From Polluticoccus soli (lineage in GTDB: Bacteria; Bacteroidota; Bacteroidia; Chitinophagales; Chitinophagaceae), in the NCBI RefSeq assembly GCF_029269745.1, contig NZ_JARJHT010000002.1, positions 310,001-374,000 on the forward strand: 64,000 nt of DNA, read 5' to 3'. The notes beneath the pieces were generated by a model. That model saw nothing but the letters and a program-made list of their open reading frames with translations, was not told where the DNA came from and did not search any database. Both the position numbers and the translations under genes were made by a program. Below, piece by piece: positions 24,194-32,701 of this stretch. The stretch's first letter is position 1, and each line of letters starts with the position of its first letter.

Positions 24194-24593
24194 TATAACC
24201 GCATATATACCGCAGCGGGCCCCTTTTGTAATGGTTGATGATGTTCTTGAAGCGAACGAAAAAGTATCAAAAACCAGTTTTGAAATAAAAGAAGGCAACC
24301 TGTTTGTTCAGGACGGGGTGTTCACTACACCCGGCTTGGTAGAGAATATGGCGCAAACGGTAGCTGCCGGTGCTGGCTACAATGCACAGCAGAAAGGCAA
24401 AGATGTGTCAGTAGGCTATATTGGCGCCCTTAAGAATTTGAAGATTGACAAGCTGCCGAAAGTAGGTGACACCATAGAAACGCAGGTTGAGTTTATACAC
24501 TTCATAGCAAATGTTCACGTAGTGCAGGCCACGGTATTCAACAATGCCGAACCCATAGCCGGCTGCGAAATGAAAATATTTGTTCAACCCTAA
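24186..24593 (+). CDS. Hotdog-fold 3-hydroxyacyl-ACP dehydratase-like protein
   Basis: Resembles FabZ/FabA-type dehydratases: the start YIPQRAPFVMVDDVLE (7-22) matches FabZ's LPHRxPFLLVDRV block, and PGLVENMAQTVAA (49-61) matches the second block, giving the catalytic Glu as E53. The HFP motif that supplies the catalytic His of FabZ is missing (VQDGVF at 41-46), and the loop to the Glu is two residues shorter, so it is either a divergent ApeP-like dehydratase or inactive. Starts at ATG 24186, overlapping the acyltransferase by 8 bases. 135 residues, cytosolic. Confidence 0.75.
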   Translation: MTDITAYIPQRAPFVMVDDVLEANEKVSKTSFEIKEGNLFVQDGVFTTPGLVENMAQTVAAGAGYNAQQKGKDVSVGYIGALKNLKIDKLPKVGDTIETQVEFIHFIANVHVVQATVFNNAEPIAGCEMKIFVQP

Positions 24594-25029
24594 CCCGTCT
24601 CAGAGTTTGCAAACGCTTACACATACCACCGAACTGGAAGTGAAGTTCAGCGAGGCCGATCCGCTCGGTATCGTATGGCATGGTCATTTCATTCGTTACT
24701 TTGAAGACGGTCGGGAAGCCTTTGGTGAAGCGTATGGCATACGCTATCTCGATTTCTATCGCAGCAATATTGTTGTGCCCATAGTAAGTATACATTGCGA
24801 CTATAAACGCATTTTGCGTTATGGGCATAAAATAAGATTAGAGACCACCTACCACGACAGTCCTGCGGCTAAGTTGATCTTTCACTACGCGATATACGAT
24901 GCAAAGACCGACGAGCAGGTAGCTAAAGGTAATTCAACACAGGTGTTCATGGATAAGGAGAAAATGGAGCTGATGTTGACGCTGCCGCAATTTATGACAG
25001 ACTGGAAAGAAAAATGGCTGAAAGGGTAG
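24580..25029 (+). CDS. 4HBT-type acyl-ACP/CoA thioesterase
   Basis: Hotdog thioesterase of the YbgC/4-hydroxybenzoyl-CoA thioesterase type, 149 residues. The catalytic block is SEADPLGIVWHGHFIRYFEDGREAF, in which the D in EADPLG is the expected nucleophile or base (D27 from the TTG at 24580) and WHGHF is the substrate loop. It would release acyl chains or edit the ACP. There is no ATG near: the start is TTG at 24580, overlapping the dehydratase by 14 bases, or TTG at 24607. Its last 16 bases overlap the ketosynthase gene. Confidence 0.8.
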   Translation: MFNPNPSQSLQTLTHTTELEVKFSEADPLGIVWHGHFIRYFEDGREAFGEAYGIRYLDFYRSNIVVPIVSIHCDYKRILRYGHKIRLETTYHDSPAAKLIFHYAIYDAKTDEQVAKGNSTQVFMDKEKMELMLTLPQFMTDWKEKWLKG

Positions 25030-26153
25030 TGACACCGGTTTATGCAATAGCAACAAATATTGTTTCGGCGCTGGGTATGAACACAGCGGCCCACTGGAAT
25101 GCAGTAACAGCAGGTCGTGTCGGCGTGAAACTCCATGAAGACGAGAGTTTGAGTGCATCACCATTTTATGCTTCAAAGCTCGATCCTTCGCAATGGCAGC
25201 TAGTGCAATCACAAACGCAAACCAAAGATCCACTTTCTCCATTTGAGCAGCTGGCGATATACTCGGCGAAGCAGGCTCTTGATAATTGTGATATTGATCT
25301 CGATAACACTGTTCTCATCCTGTCGACAACGAAAGGTAATATCGAATGGCTGGGACAAGTAGACGATGAGCGATTGTCGCTGTATACAAGTGCAGATATT
25401 ATTTCGCGCCAATTAGGATTAATTACAAAACCTGTAGTTGTGTCGCATGCCTGCATATCAGGTGTAGTTGCGCTGCAATACGGAATGCGCCTTTTGCAGG
25501 GGGGGAAGTACAAATACGCGATCGTTGTTGGTTGTGACAGATTCTCACGTTTTGTGTTAAGTGGCTTTCAGTCCTTTCAGGCAATTGCTGATGAACCCTG
25601 CAAGCCGTTTGATGCTGAGAGGAAAGGCATTAACCTTGGAGAGGCTGCGGCTACTATCATCTTGTCTATTGACAATGAAAACCAGCCGCTGGCTAGGCTT
25701 GCTGCCGGAGCGACATCCAATGATGCTAACCATATTTCAGGTCCTTCTCGCACAGGAGAAGAATTGGCAATAGCCATAAACCGTTCGTTAGAAGAGGCGG
25801 GCATTTCTGCTTCTGCTATTGGTATGGTCTCGGCTCATGGCACTGCTACTTTATACAATGATGAGATGGAAGCGAAAGCGTTTGGATTGTCTGGAGTGGC
25901 ACATGCCGGTGTACACAGCTTTAAAGGCTATGTTGGACATACTCTAGGTGCCGCCGGGATATTAGAAAGTGCTATGATCATCGAAGCGCTGCAACACCAG
26001 CAATTGATACCATCGCCGGGATTTGAATCATTAGGCGTGTCGCAAGAATTACACGTAACTACGCAAACGACACCCACTTCACTCAATTATGTTCTGAAAA
26101 CTGCTTCAGGTTTTGGTGGCTGCAATGCAACCGCCGTTTGGGCAAAGGTTTAG
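25014..26153 (+). CDS. Beta-ketoacyl-ACP synthase (KAS I/II-like)
   Basis: Condensing enzyme that extends acyl-ACP with malonyl-ACP. The Cys-His-His triad is C147 (SHACISGV), H275 (SAHGTATLYND) and H309 (KGYVGHTLGAAG), with K304 beside it; the C-terminal GFGGCNA motif is present. At 379 residues it is slightly short of FabF (about 410). This is the last gene of the five-gene operon, overlaps the thioesterase by 16 bases and, tail to tail, the amidohydrolase by 4. Specialised ketosynthases of this kind work with dedicated ACPs; no ketoreductase or KAS III is present here, so those steps must be supplied from elsewhere. Confidence 0.92.
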   Translation: MAERVVTPVYAIATNIVSALGMNTAAHWNAVTAGRVGVKLHEDESLSASPFYASKLDPSQWQLVQSQTQTKDPLSPFEQLAIYSAKQALDNCDIDLDNTVLILSTTKGNIEWLGQVDDERLSLYTSADIISRQLGLITKPVVVSHACISGVVALQYGMRLLQGGKYKYAIVVGCDRFSRFVLSGFQSFQAIADEPCKPFDAERKGINLGEAAATIILSIDNENQPLARLAAGATSNDANHISGPSRTGEELAIAINRSLEEAGISASAIGMVSAHGTATLYNDEMEAKAFGLSGVAHAGVHSFKGYVGHTLGAAGILESAMIIEALQHQQLIPSPGFESLGVSQELHVTTQTTPTSLNYVLKTASGFGGCNATAVWAKV

Positions 26154-27337
26154 TGTTTGCCTATTGCCTGCAGCGCTATCCAGCTAAATAGTCCAACACC
26201 GGTTTTCATTGCATTCTCGTCTATGTCGAAATGTGCATTGTGTACCGGTGCGGTGAATTTTTCGTCGTTGGTATTTGTACCGATTCTGAAGAAGCAGCCA
26301 GGCGTATTCAAAGTGTAAAAGCTGAAATCTTCAGCTGCCATGCGCATGTCTAGGACGTGCACATTCTCCACACCTACATATTCGCGAGCCCATGTTTCTG
26401 CAAAAGTCGTCAGCGTAGGGTCGTTGTATAGTGACGGGTAGCCTTGAGGTATTTCTACCTTTACTTTAGCTCCGTTGGCTTCGCATATTTGTTCCGTAAT
26501 GTTCTTGATCCACTCGTGGGCTTTGTAGCGCCAGGTTTCATCCATGGTACGGAGTGTTCCCAATATCTCTACCTGGTCGGGTATTACGTTGGTAGCAAAT
26601 CCGCCAGCAATCTTGCCAAATGTGAGTACAGAAGGAATCAGGGGATTTCCTTTACGCGATATTACTTGTTGGAGGTTAGTTATGACTTGAGCAGCTATCG
26701 CTATTGGGTCAACTGTTTGGTGGGGTAGCGCAGCATGGCCGCCTTTACCTTCTATGGTAATATATATTTCATCAGCGCTGGCCATGTATTGTCCCGCCCT
26801 GAAACCTGCAGTACCGCAAGGCAGGTGAGGATACACGTGCAGTGCAAAAATGGCATCCGGTTTAGGATTTTCCATCACGCCTGCTTCTATCATTAGGCTT
26901 GCGCCACCGGGGTGTTTTTCTTCGCCTGGCTGAAAGATGAGTTTTATGGTTCCTTCCCATTCATCGCGCAGTTCGTGCAGGATGCGAGCTGCACCCAGCA
27001 GGCAGCTGCTGTGCACATCATGACCGCACGCGTGCATTACTCCATCGTTTTTTGAACGATATGATACATCGTTCTTCTCGTATATCGGCAGCGCATCCAT
27101 ATCTGCACGCAGTGCAATGCATTTTTTGTTTGGATTCTTGCCGTGTATCAGGGCTACGATACCTGTTCCCGCAATACCCGTGTTATGCTGAATGCCCCAG
27201 CTGGTCAGCTTGTCGGATATGAAGGCAGACGTATTGTATTCCTCGAACGAGAGTTCGGGATTGCTATGTATATGGTGGCGGATGGCCTGAACTTCTGGAA
27301 AATATTGCTCTGCTTTTTCGCGGATGCGGTTAATCAT
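26150..27337 (-). CDS. M20D amidohydrolase (hippuricase/IAA-amino-acid hydrolase type)
   Basis: Metal-dependent amidohydrolase of the M20D family, which cleaves N-acyl amino acids. The family motifs are ALRADMDALPI (75-85), HACGHDVHS (102-110; C104 and H106 among the metal ligands), FQPGEEK (135-141; catalytic E), the lid-domain GKGGHAALPHQTVDPI and the AAEDFSFY (C-terminal) motif. Length (395) is normal. No signal peptide, so it acts on cytosolic substrates. It is the last gene of the icd-deoC-SPOR operon and overlaps the SPOR gene by 8 bases, which implies translational coupling. The exact substrate is not predictable. Confidence 0.92.
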   Translation of the reverse strand: MINRIREKAEQYFPEVQAIRHHIHSNPELSFEEYNTSAFISDKLTSWGIQHNTGIAGTGIVALIHGKNPNKKCIALRADMDALPIYEKNDVSYRSKNDGVMHACGHDVHSSCLLGAARILHELRDEWEGTIKLIFQPGEEKHPGGASLMIEAGVMENPKPDAIFALHVYPHLPCGTAGFRAGQYMASADEIYITIEGKGGHAALPHQTVDPIAIAAQVITNLQQVISRKGNPLIPSVLTFGKIAGGFATNVIPDQVEILGTLRTMDETWRYKAHEWIKNITEQICEANGAKVKVEIPQGYPSLYNDPTLTTFAETWAREYVGVENVHVLDMRMAAEDFSFYTLNTPGCFFRIGTNTNDEKFTAPVHNAHFDIDENAMKTGVGLFSWIALQAIGKH

Positions 27338-27770
27338 CTTTCAATGTGTTTATAACAATGATATCGGGAACGATCATGCTGGGGCTATACAGTGTGCTTA
27401 CCTGGTCGTATAGTTTTTCAGCTTCTGCGCGTGTGCGGAAGTCGCCAACCTTGACACGGAATTGTGGTTGCACATAGGTCATATATGTACGGACGCCGGG
27501 GAAGCGGCGCATGAAATCTATTTTGGTCTCGGTAGCAATGGTACGGTCGTTGCCATTATATATCTGTACCCTGAAGCCCCGTCCCGAACGGATGGAGCCA
27601 ACGTGTACGTTGTGGTGCTTTTTTTCGAGTATGGCCAGTCTTGGGTCAGCATGAACGATGACGCCATTGGCAATTTCCTTGCTATCCGCATTCTCTTCCA
27701 CCTTTATCTGGGCTTGCGTGGTTGCAGATGCCAGGAGTAAAATGATCACTATGTAACAAATCCTCTTCAT
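27330..27770 (-). CDS. Exported SPOR-domain protein
   Basis: Periplasmic protein of 146 residues. Residues 1-20 are a signal peptide (VIILLLASATTQA, cut before Q). Residues about 62-140 form a SPOR domain (GFRVQIYNGNDR, VRTYMTYVQPQFRVKVGDFRTRAEAEKLYDQV), a fold that binds denuded peptidoglycan glycan, often at the division site. Between them is a short linker. It starts 1 base inside the deoC stop (TAATG arrangement) and its end overlaps the amidohydrolase by 8 bases. Function in this operon is unclear: its neighbours are metabolic enzymes. Confidence 0.85.
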   Translation of the reverse strand: MKRICYIVIILLLASATTQAQIKVEENADSKEIANGVIVHADPRLAILEKKHHNVHVGSIRSGRGFRVQIYNGNDRTIATETKIDFMRRFPGVRTYMTYVQPQFRVKVGDFRTRAEAEKLYDQVSTLYSPSMIVPDIIVINTLKDD

Positions 27771-28450
27771 TAGGGCTCTAACTCTTTGCTTTCTTTAACT
27801 ATGTCTATGCTTGCAGAACAACCCAGGCGGTCAGCGCCCGCATCTACCAGTTGTTTTGCGAGCTTAAAGGTACGTATTCCTCCCGACGCCTTTATGCAGA
27901 TACTGGCAGGCAGTTGTTTTCGCATTAATTGCACTGCGTGTACAGTAGCGCCCATTTCAGCATAACCGGTCGAGGTTTTGAGAAAGTCGGGCTGTAACGG
28001 TGCATAAAGCTCGCAGCATTGTACCAATTCTTCGTCAGTCAATACACCGCTTTCCACAATGATCTTGACAGTTTTACCAGCTGCATGTGCCAGCTCGATG
28101 CAGACCTTTGCTTCTGCCTCAAGGCATTGCCAGTCTTGCGCTTTTACGGCCAGTACATTATGTACAATATCCAATTCGTCCGCACCATCGGCAATTGCCT
28201 GCTTTATTTCCTCAAGCTTTGCGCTGGTTGCATTGTAGCCAAATGGAAAACCGATTACTGTTGCCAGCTTTACATTGCTTTCACCTAACAGTTGTTTGGC
28301 TAATGAAAGAAAGTAGGGTGGTATACAAACAGCAGCGAAGCCATGGGTAATGGCTTCGCTGCAAAGTTTTTCTATGTCTGCCTGTTTTGTAGTTGGCTTT
28401 AGAACAGTGTGGTCTATATAAGGCGCAATATCAAAAGCCATAGGCGGCAT
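27770..28450 (-). CDS. deoC: Deoxyribose-phosphate aldolase
   Basis: Class I aldolase that splits 2-deoxyribose-5-phosphate into acetaldehyde and glyceraldehyde-3-phosphate during nucleoside salvage. The Schiff-base lysine is in FLKTSTGY, and ASGGIRTF, GADRLGCSAS and ATVIGFPFGYN blocks are intact; DHTVLKP marks the N-terminus. Length (226) fits. The first ATG is at 28450 and the start may be MAFDIAP at 28441. It abuts icd by one base (shared stop/start) and the SPOR gene by one base, so the operon is translationally coupled. No other deo gene is near. Confidence 0.95.
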   Translation of the reverse strand: MPPMAFDIAPYIDHTVLKPTTKQADIEKLCSEAITHGFAAVCIPPYFLSLAKQLLGESNVKLATVIGFPFGYNATSAKLEEIKQAIADGADELDIVHNVLAVKAQDWQCLEAEAKVCIELAHAAGKTVKIIVESGVLTDEELVQCCELYAPLQPDFLKTSTGYAEMGATVHAVQLMRKQLPASICIKASGGIRTFKLAKQLVDAGADRLGCSASIDIVKESKELEP

Positions 28451-29718
28451 TAAATGTTCTTAATGATCTCAGTTGCAAACTCGCTGGTCTTCAGCAGCGT
28501 AGCATCGTGCATCAGGTTGTAGAAGTCGATGGTAACGCGTTTGCGCATGATGGTAGTTTTCAGACCTTGCAGAATGCATTCGGCAGGTTCGTGCCAGCCC
28601 ATGTATTCCAGCATCATTACACCGCTCAGTAGCAGAGATGATGGGTTCATCGTATCTGTATTCGCAAAGCGTGGTGCAGTACCGTGTGTAGCTTCAAACA
28701 CAGCATGGCCGGTATTGTAGTTGATGTTGGCGCCAGGTGCGATACCGATACCACCAACAGCTGCAGCCAGTGCATCAGAAATATAGTCACCATTCAGGTT
28801 GAGGGTGGCAACGATAGAGTAGTCTTGCGGAGCCAGCAGTATCTGTTGCAGGAAGTTGTCGGCGATCACGTCTTTGATGATCAGCTTGCCGTCAGCCTGT
28901 GCTTTCTTGATCTCTTTATTAGCTTCGTCCTCGCCACGCTCTTTCTTTGCAGTTTCCCACTGTTCCCACGTGTACACTTTATCGCCAAATTCACGAACAG
29001 CCAGCTGATAACCCCAATTCTTGAAGCCACCTTCAGTGAACTTCATGATGTTGCCTTTGTGCACCAGGGTAACTGAAGGCTTGCCATGTTCCAGCGCGTA
29101 TTCGATAGCCGCACGTACCAACCTTTCTGAACCGTCTTTCGATACCGGCTTGATGCCTAATGAAGACGTCTCAGGGAAACGAATATTTTTCGCAGCGCCC
29201 AGCTCTTCGAGGAAAGCAAGCAGTTTTTTTGCTTCCGGAGAATCGTTTTTGAATTCGATACCGGCGTAGATATCCTCAGTGTTCTCACGGAAGATCACCA
29301 TGTCTACATTCTCAGGGTGTACTACCGGAGAGGGTACGCCATGGAACCATGATACCGGGCGGAGACAAACATACAGGTCAAGCTCCTGGCGCATCGCCAC
29401 GTTTAACGAACGGATACCTCCACCGACAGGTGTGGTCAGAGGACCTTTGATCGAAACGATGTATTCGCGTGCAGCATCCAGTGTAGCAGCAGGCAACCAT
29501 TCGCCGGTTTGATTGTAGGCTTTTTCACCCGCCAGAATTTCTTTCCACTCAATGCGGCGGGTACCATTGTAGCATTTTTCTACAGCATGGTCCAGCACTC
29601 GTTTACTCGCACTCCATACGTCAGGACCAATACCGTCACCTTCGATAAAAGGAATAATAGGGCAGTCGGGAACATTCAATTTACCATTGGCGCCCATTGA
29701 GATCTTCTGTGGTGTCAT
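28450..29718 (-). CDS. icd: Isocitrate dehydrogenase
   Basis: TCA-cycle enzyme converting isocitrate to 2-oxoglutarate with reduction of NAD(P). Homologous to the E. coli-type homodimer: N-terminal [44 protein letters not shown] (the Ser of IRSLN, S104, matches E. coli S113), [10 protein letters not shown]. At positions that fix NADP in E. coli (K344, Y345, Y391, R395) this enzyme has R350, F351, I397 and N401, so cofactor choice is uncertain. 422 residues. First gene of an operon with deoC. No AceK-like kinase seen. Confidence 0.93.
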   Translation of the reverse strand: MTPQKISMGANGKLNVPDCPIIPFIEGDGIGPDVWSASKRVLDHAVEKCYNGTRRIEWKEILAGEKAYNQTGEWLPAATLDAAREYIVSIKGPLTTPVGGGIRSLNVAMRQELDLYVCLRPVSWFHGVPSPVVHPENVDMVIFRENTEDIYAGIEFKNDSPEAKKLLAFLEELGAAKNIRFPETSSLGIKPVSKDGSERLVRAAIEYALEHGKPSVTLVHKGNIMKFTEGGFKNWGYQLAVREFGDKVYTWEQWETAKKERGEDEANKEIKKAQADGKLIIKDVIADNFLQQILLAPQDYSIVATLNLNGDYISDALAAAVGGIGIAPGANINYNTGHAVFEATHGTAPRFANTDTMNPSSLLLSGVMMLEYMGWHEPAECILQGLKTTIMRKRVTIDFYNLMHDATLLKTSEFATEIIKNI

Positions 29719-29833
29719 AGCCAGTTTTTTGAATTAGATGCGCGCGAAGCTACACAAAAAACAAGCATGCAAGAAGTCTGTTGACATCTTTTAACTCAAC
29801 TGTTATACATATTGTCTTTGTGAATATTTGCGA

Positions 29834-30889
29834 CTATTCTTTACCCCTATCCAGTGTAAACCCGAATGAAGATCCAACATTGAGTGTACTGCGCACGGTG
29901 ACCTGGTGGCCATGTGCTTCAATGATGTGTTTCACAATGGCAAGTCCCAGGCCAGTACCACCTATGGTACGGCTGCGGCTGCGGTCGGCGCGGTAGAAGC
30001 GTTCGAAGATGCGGGAAATATGCTCTTCGCCAATGCCAGGCCCGTCGTCCGAGATCTCGGTGTATACGTGCTTATCGTCCACGATATAACTGCCGGCGAT
30101 CACTGTTCCGTTATCGTGCCCGTATTTGATGGAGTTTTCTACGAGGTTGACCAAGACCTGCTTGATCTTCTGCTTGTCAGCATACACGGCAAGCGGACGT
30201 TCGGTGCCTTTTTTAAATTGAAGATGGATGTTCTTTTCCTTAGCTCTTAGGGTCAGTTCTTCGTATACGTCTTTTATCAGGTCCTGGATCACGAATGACT
30301 CCTGCACTAATGGTATACGGCCAGACTCGAGTTTTGATATCTCGCCAAGGTCGTCAACGAGACGAACCAGGCGTTCTGTGCCTTTGGACGCATTGTTCAG
30401 GAATTTCTTGTTTACATCCGGATCGTCTATGGCGCCACCAAGCAGGGTGTCGATGTAGCCCTGCACGGTAAATATCGGTGTGCGCAACTCGTGGGCCAGG
30501 TTCATCAGGAACTCTTTACGGAATTGTTCATTTGCCTGCAGTGTTGCGATCTCATTGCGTTTTTGCAAAGCCCATTTCTGAACGTCGTCACTCACTTCTT
30601 CTATAGACTTCCGGGGAAGGAGGTTCTCGTAAAAGAATTCCTCCTTTTTGGTAGCCTTGGTATGATAGATGAATTTGTAGATCAGCTTGATCTTACGGTA
30701 GATGAAGCGCTGCAGCGTATAGTAATATAACGAATAGGTAATGATAAACGTTATAGCAAACACTACCAACGGCATGTACCATTGCGGCCGTAGCGTAAGA
30801 CTTAACAGCGCATTCGAGCTCGAAATGATCAGGGCAGTGAACAGTGATAACAGCCGGGGTGAGGGACTTTTGCTTCGTAGTACCGACAT
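29834..30889 (-). CDS. Sensor histidine kinase, PhoR-like
   Basis: Inner-membrane sensor kinase of 351 residues. Two hydrophobic segments (about 13-33 and 38-57) enclose a very short loop, then a helical linker replaces a HAMP domain. The phosphoacceptor is H133 in NLAHELRTP; the N box (ENSIKYGHDN), G1 (EISDDGPGIGEE), F box and G2 (GGTGLGLAIVKHI) are all complete. It starts 9 bases after the response regulator, so the pair is co-transcribed. The minimal sensor region suggests it senses through the membrane or a partner. PhoR-type in overall form, but a phosphate link is not shown. Confidence 0.92.
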   Translation of the reverse strand: MSVLRSKSPSPRLLSLFTALIISSSNALLSLTLRPQWYMPLVVFAITFIITYSLYYYTLQRFIYRKIKLIYKFIYHTKATKKEEFFYENLLPRKSIEEVSDDVQKWALQKRNEIATLQANEQFRKEFLMNLAHELRTPIFTVQGYIDTLLGGAIDDPDVNKKFLNNASKGTERLVRLVDDLGEISKLESGRIPLVQESFVIQDLIKDVYEELTLRAKEKNIHLQFKKGTERPLAVYADKQKIKQVLVNLVENSIKYGHDNGTVIAGSYIVDDKHVYTEISDDGPGIGEEHISRIFERFYRADRSRSRTIGGTGLGLAIVKHIIEAHGHQVTVRSTLNVGSSFGFTLDRGKE

Positions 30890-30898
30890 TGTACTAAA

Positions 30899-31585
30899 CT
30901 ACGGCATTTCAAACTTATATCCTACGCCCTTTACTGTGGTAATCAGGTCGATGCCCACTTTCTGACGGATCTTACGGATATGCACGTCGATAGTGCGGTC
31001 GCCTACTATTACATCTGTGCCCCAGATGCGCTGCAGTATTTCATTGCGGAGGAATACGCGGCCCGGTTTTGAAGCCAGCAGCGCCAGCAGTTCAAATTCC
31101 TTTTTAGCCAGTAAAATTTCCTGCTCCTGGTAGTTTACCGTGTACTTGGTTTTGTTGATCTCCAGGTCACCGAACACCAGTTTTTGTTCCTGTTCGTCTT
31201 CTTTACGGAAGCGACGTAGGGCAGCGCTGATACGGGTTGCCAGCAATTCCGGCTTTATTGGTTTAGAGATGTAATCATCAGCTCCTGTTTTCAGTCCTTC
31301 TATCTCCGAACGCTCGTCGCTGAGGGCGGTGAGGAAGATGATGGCTGTCTGCTCAAAGTCGGGCATTGCCCTGAGTTCTTTGATGGTTTGGATGCCGTCT
31401 TTGTTTGGCATCATCACGTCGAGCAGTATCAGGTCTGGGCGAAAGTCGCGTGCTTTCCTGATAGCTTCGACACCATCTTTTGCTGTAGAAATGAGGTATC
31501 CCTTTCCTTTGAGGTTATAGCTGATAAATTCAACTATATCCGGCTCGTCGTCTACGATCAATATTTTGCCTGGTAATGTATCCAT
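30899..31585 (-). CDS. Response regulator, OmpR/PhoB family
   Basis: DNA-binding response regulator, 228 residues. Receiver domain 1-125: acidic pair D12-D13, phosphoacceptor D56 in LILLDVMMP, T in FLTALS, and K in YISKPIKP. A winged-helix output domain follows (about 132-226), ending TTVKGVGYKFE as in OmpR/PhoB proteins. First gene of a pair with the histidine kinase downstream. Target promoters are not visible here. It is close to PhoB in organisation but the name is not secure. Confidence 0.95.
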   Translation of the reverse strand: MDTLPGKILIVDDEPDIVEFISYNLKGKGYLISTAKDGVEAIRKARDFRPDLILLDVMMPNKDGIQTIKELRAMPDFEQTAIIFLTALSDERSEIEGLKTGADDYISKPIKPELLATRISAALRRFRKEDEQEQKLVFGDLEINKTKYTVNYQEQEILLAKKEFELLALLASKPGRVFLRNEILQRIWGTDVIVGDRTIDVHIRKIRQKVGIDLITTVKGVGYKFEMP

Positions 31586-31632
31586 AAGTCCCTGAAATCC
31601 GGCACAATATTAGGACAGTGCCAGTGAACTAA

Positions 31633-31679
31633 AAAGGGATGCATATTACCTTATTGTTAAGATAACGATGCATCCCTTT
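31633..31679 (-). terminator. Terminator between coiled-coil gene and two-component pair
   Basis: A 12-bp perfect outer stem (AAAGGGATGCAT 31633-31644 with ATGCATCCCTTT 31668-31679) encloses a partly paired loop. On the reverse strand it continues into TTTTTAG. It should end the coiled-coil protein transcript at 31693. Confidence 0.8.
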
Positions 31680-31692
31680 AAAGTTACGGATT

Positions 31693-32649
31693 TTACTTCA
31701 GGAAGACTCTGCCTTCGCCTATTTTATAGCCTTCGTGGAAGAGCTGGATGTTATAGGCACCGCGAGTGTAGTCGTTCTCCTGGTTCCAGTCTACGATCAC
31801 ATCTCTTACCGGCTGATTTTTTATGAGCTCGATCTGTTTTAGCAACGTATAATTCAGCGATTGTCCATCGGCTGCTGTCGTTACGCCGGAGCCATAAGCT
31901 GCATTGCTGAGTACATTGCCATCAGGGCCGGCTATACGCAGGAATATTTCTTTCCTTCCGCTTTCGGCTATACGGTTCTCATCAATGTCGAAATTGATGC
32001 GCAACACGTCGGTTTTGCGTGCTTTTTCAGTCTCTCTGATCTTGCGGCCGCCCCTGCGGATATCGATCGGCGTCATCCTGATATTTGAAGCATGCAATAC
32101 GCCACCCAGTTTCACTTTTTGTGTCAGGGCTACGTTTTGCGTTACAGCAGTATCGCGTTCGCGGGCCAGAGATACATTCGACTCAGTGAGCTCGGTGTTT
32201 TGTTGCTCCAGTTCCGCAATGCGCTCCTCATAGGTTTTAACCTTAGAGTTTAACGTTGCGATCAGGCGTTTGGCGCGGCCCAGGTCGGCAGCAGAGGCAT
32301 TTTTGTCCTTAACGATGCCGTCGATCTGCCTTTTCAGCCTGGCTACTTCGCTGTCCCTGTCATTCAGCATGCTGTCCATTTGGGCGTTTTTAGACACCAG
32401 TTCGTCCAGGCGAACCAGGGCAGCGTTGTACTCGGTCTCAACGGCGCGGCGTGAGGAGTCGGACGATGCGAATTGTATTTCTGCATCTTCTTTTTGCTCT
32501 ACTACTTTGCTTCGATTTAAAAACAATACGATGTTTGAGATCAGTAGTAGGGCGATGATCGCGATGTAGATCCACGTATTGTTCCGCTTTGGCGGAGTAG
32601 GGTTTGGTGGTAAAGATTGTTCAGAAGATCTGTTTGTGTCCTGATTCAT
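31693..32649 (-). CDS. Membrane-anchored coiled-coil protein
   Basis: Unrecognised 318-residue protein. N-terminus: 25 polar residues, Pro-rich and likely cytosolic, then one membrane helix (WIYIAIIALLLISNIVLFL, about 26-44). Residues about 50-175 are a long coiled coil with heptads rich in Leu, Ala, Arg and Glu. The C-terminal domain (about 190-318) is beta-rich, ending IQLFHEGYKIGEGRVFLK, and looks periplasmic. This layout is widespread in Chitinophagaceae without a function. The gene has its own promoter-like box and ends at a terminator. It lies divergent to the PolB-like exonuclease gene. Confidence 0.7.
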   Translation of the reverse strand: MNQDTNRSSEQSLPPNPTPPKRNNTWIYIAIIALLLISNIVLFLNRSKVVEQKEDAEIQFASSDSSRRAVETEYNAALVRLDELVSKNAQMDSMLNDRDSEVARLKRQIDGIVKDKNASAADLGRAKRLIATLNSKVKTYEERIAELEQQNTELTESNVSLARERDTAVTQNVALTQKVKLGGVLHASNIRMTPIDIRRGGRKIRETEKARKTDVLRINFDIDENRIAESGRKEIFLRIAGPDGNVLSNAAYGSGVTTAADGQSLNYTLLKQIELIKNQPVRDVIVDWNQENDYTRGAYNIQLFHEGYKIGEGRVFLK

Positions 32650-32680
32650 AAGATTACCAACTTTTTTTTATGTTAGATTG

Positions 32681-32688
32681 CAAATATA
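32681..32688 (-). promoter_or_regulatory. -7 box of the coiled-coil gene
   Basis: TATATTTG on the reverse strand, 31 bases before the start codon, matches TAnnTTTG exactly; no clear -33 TTG is visible because the exonuclease gene begins at 32702. Confidence 0.45.
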
Positions 32689-32701
32689 ATCACCTAGCTG
32701 A

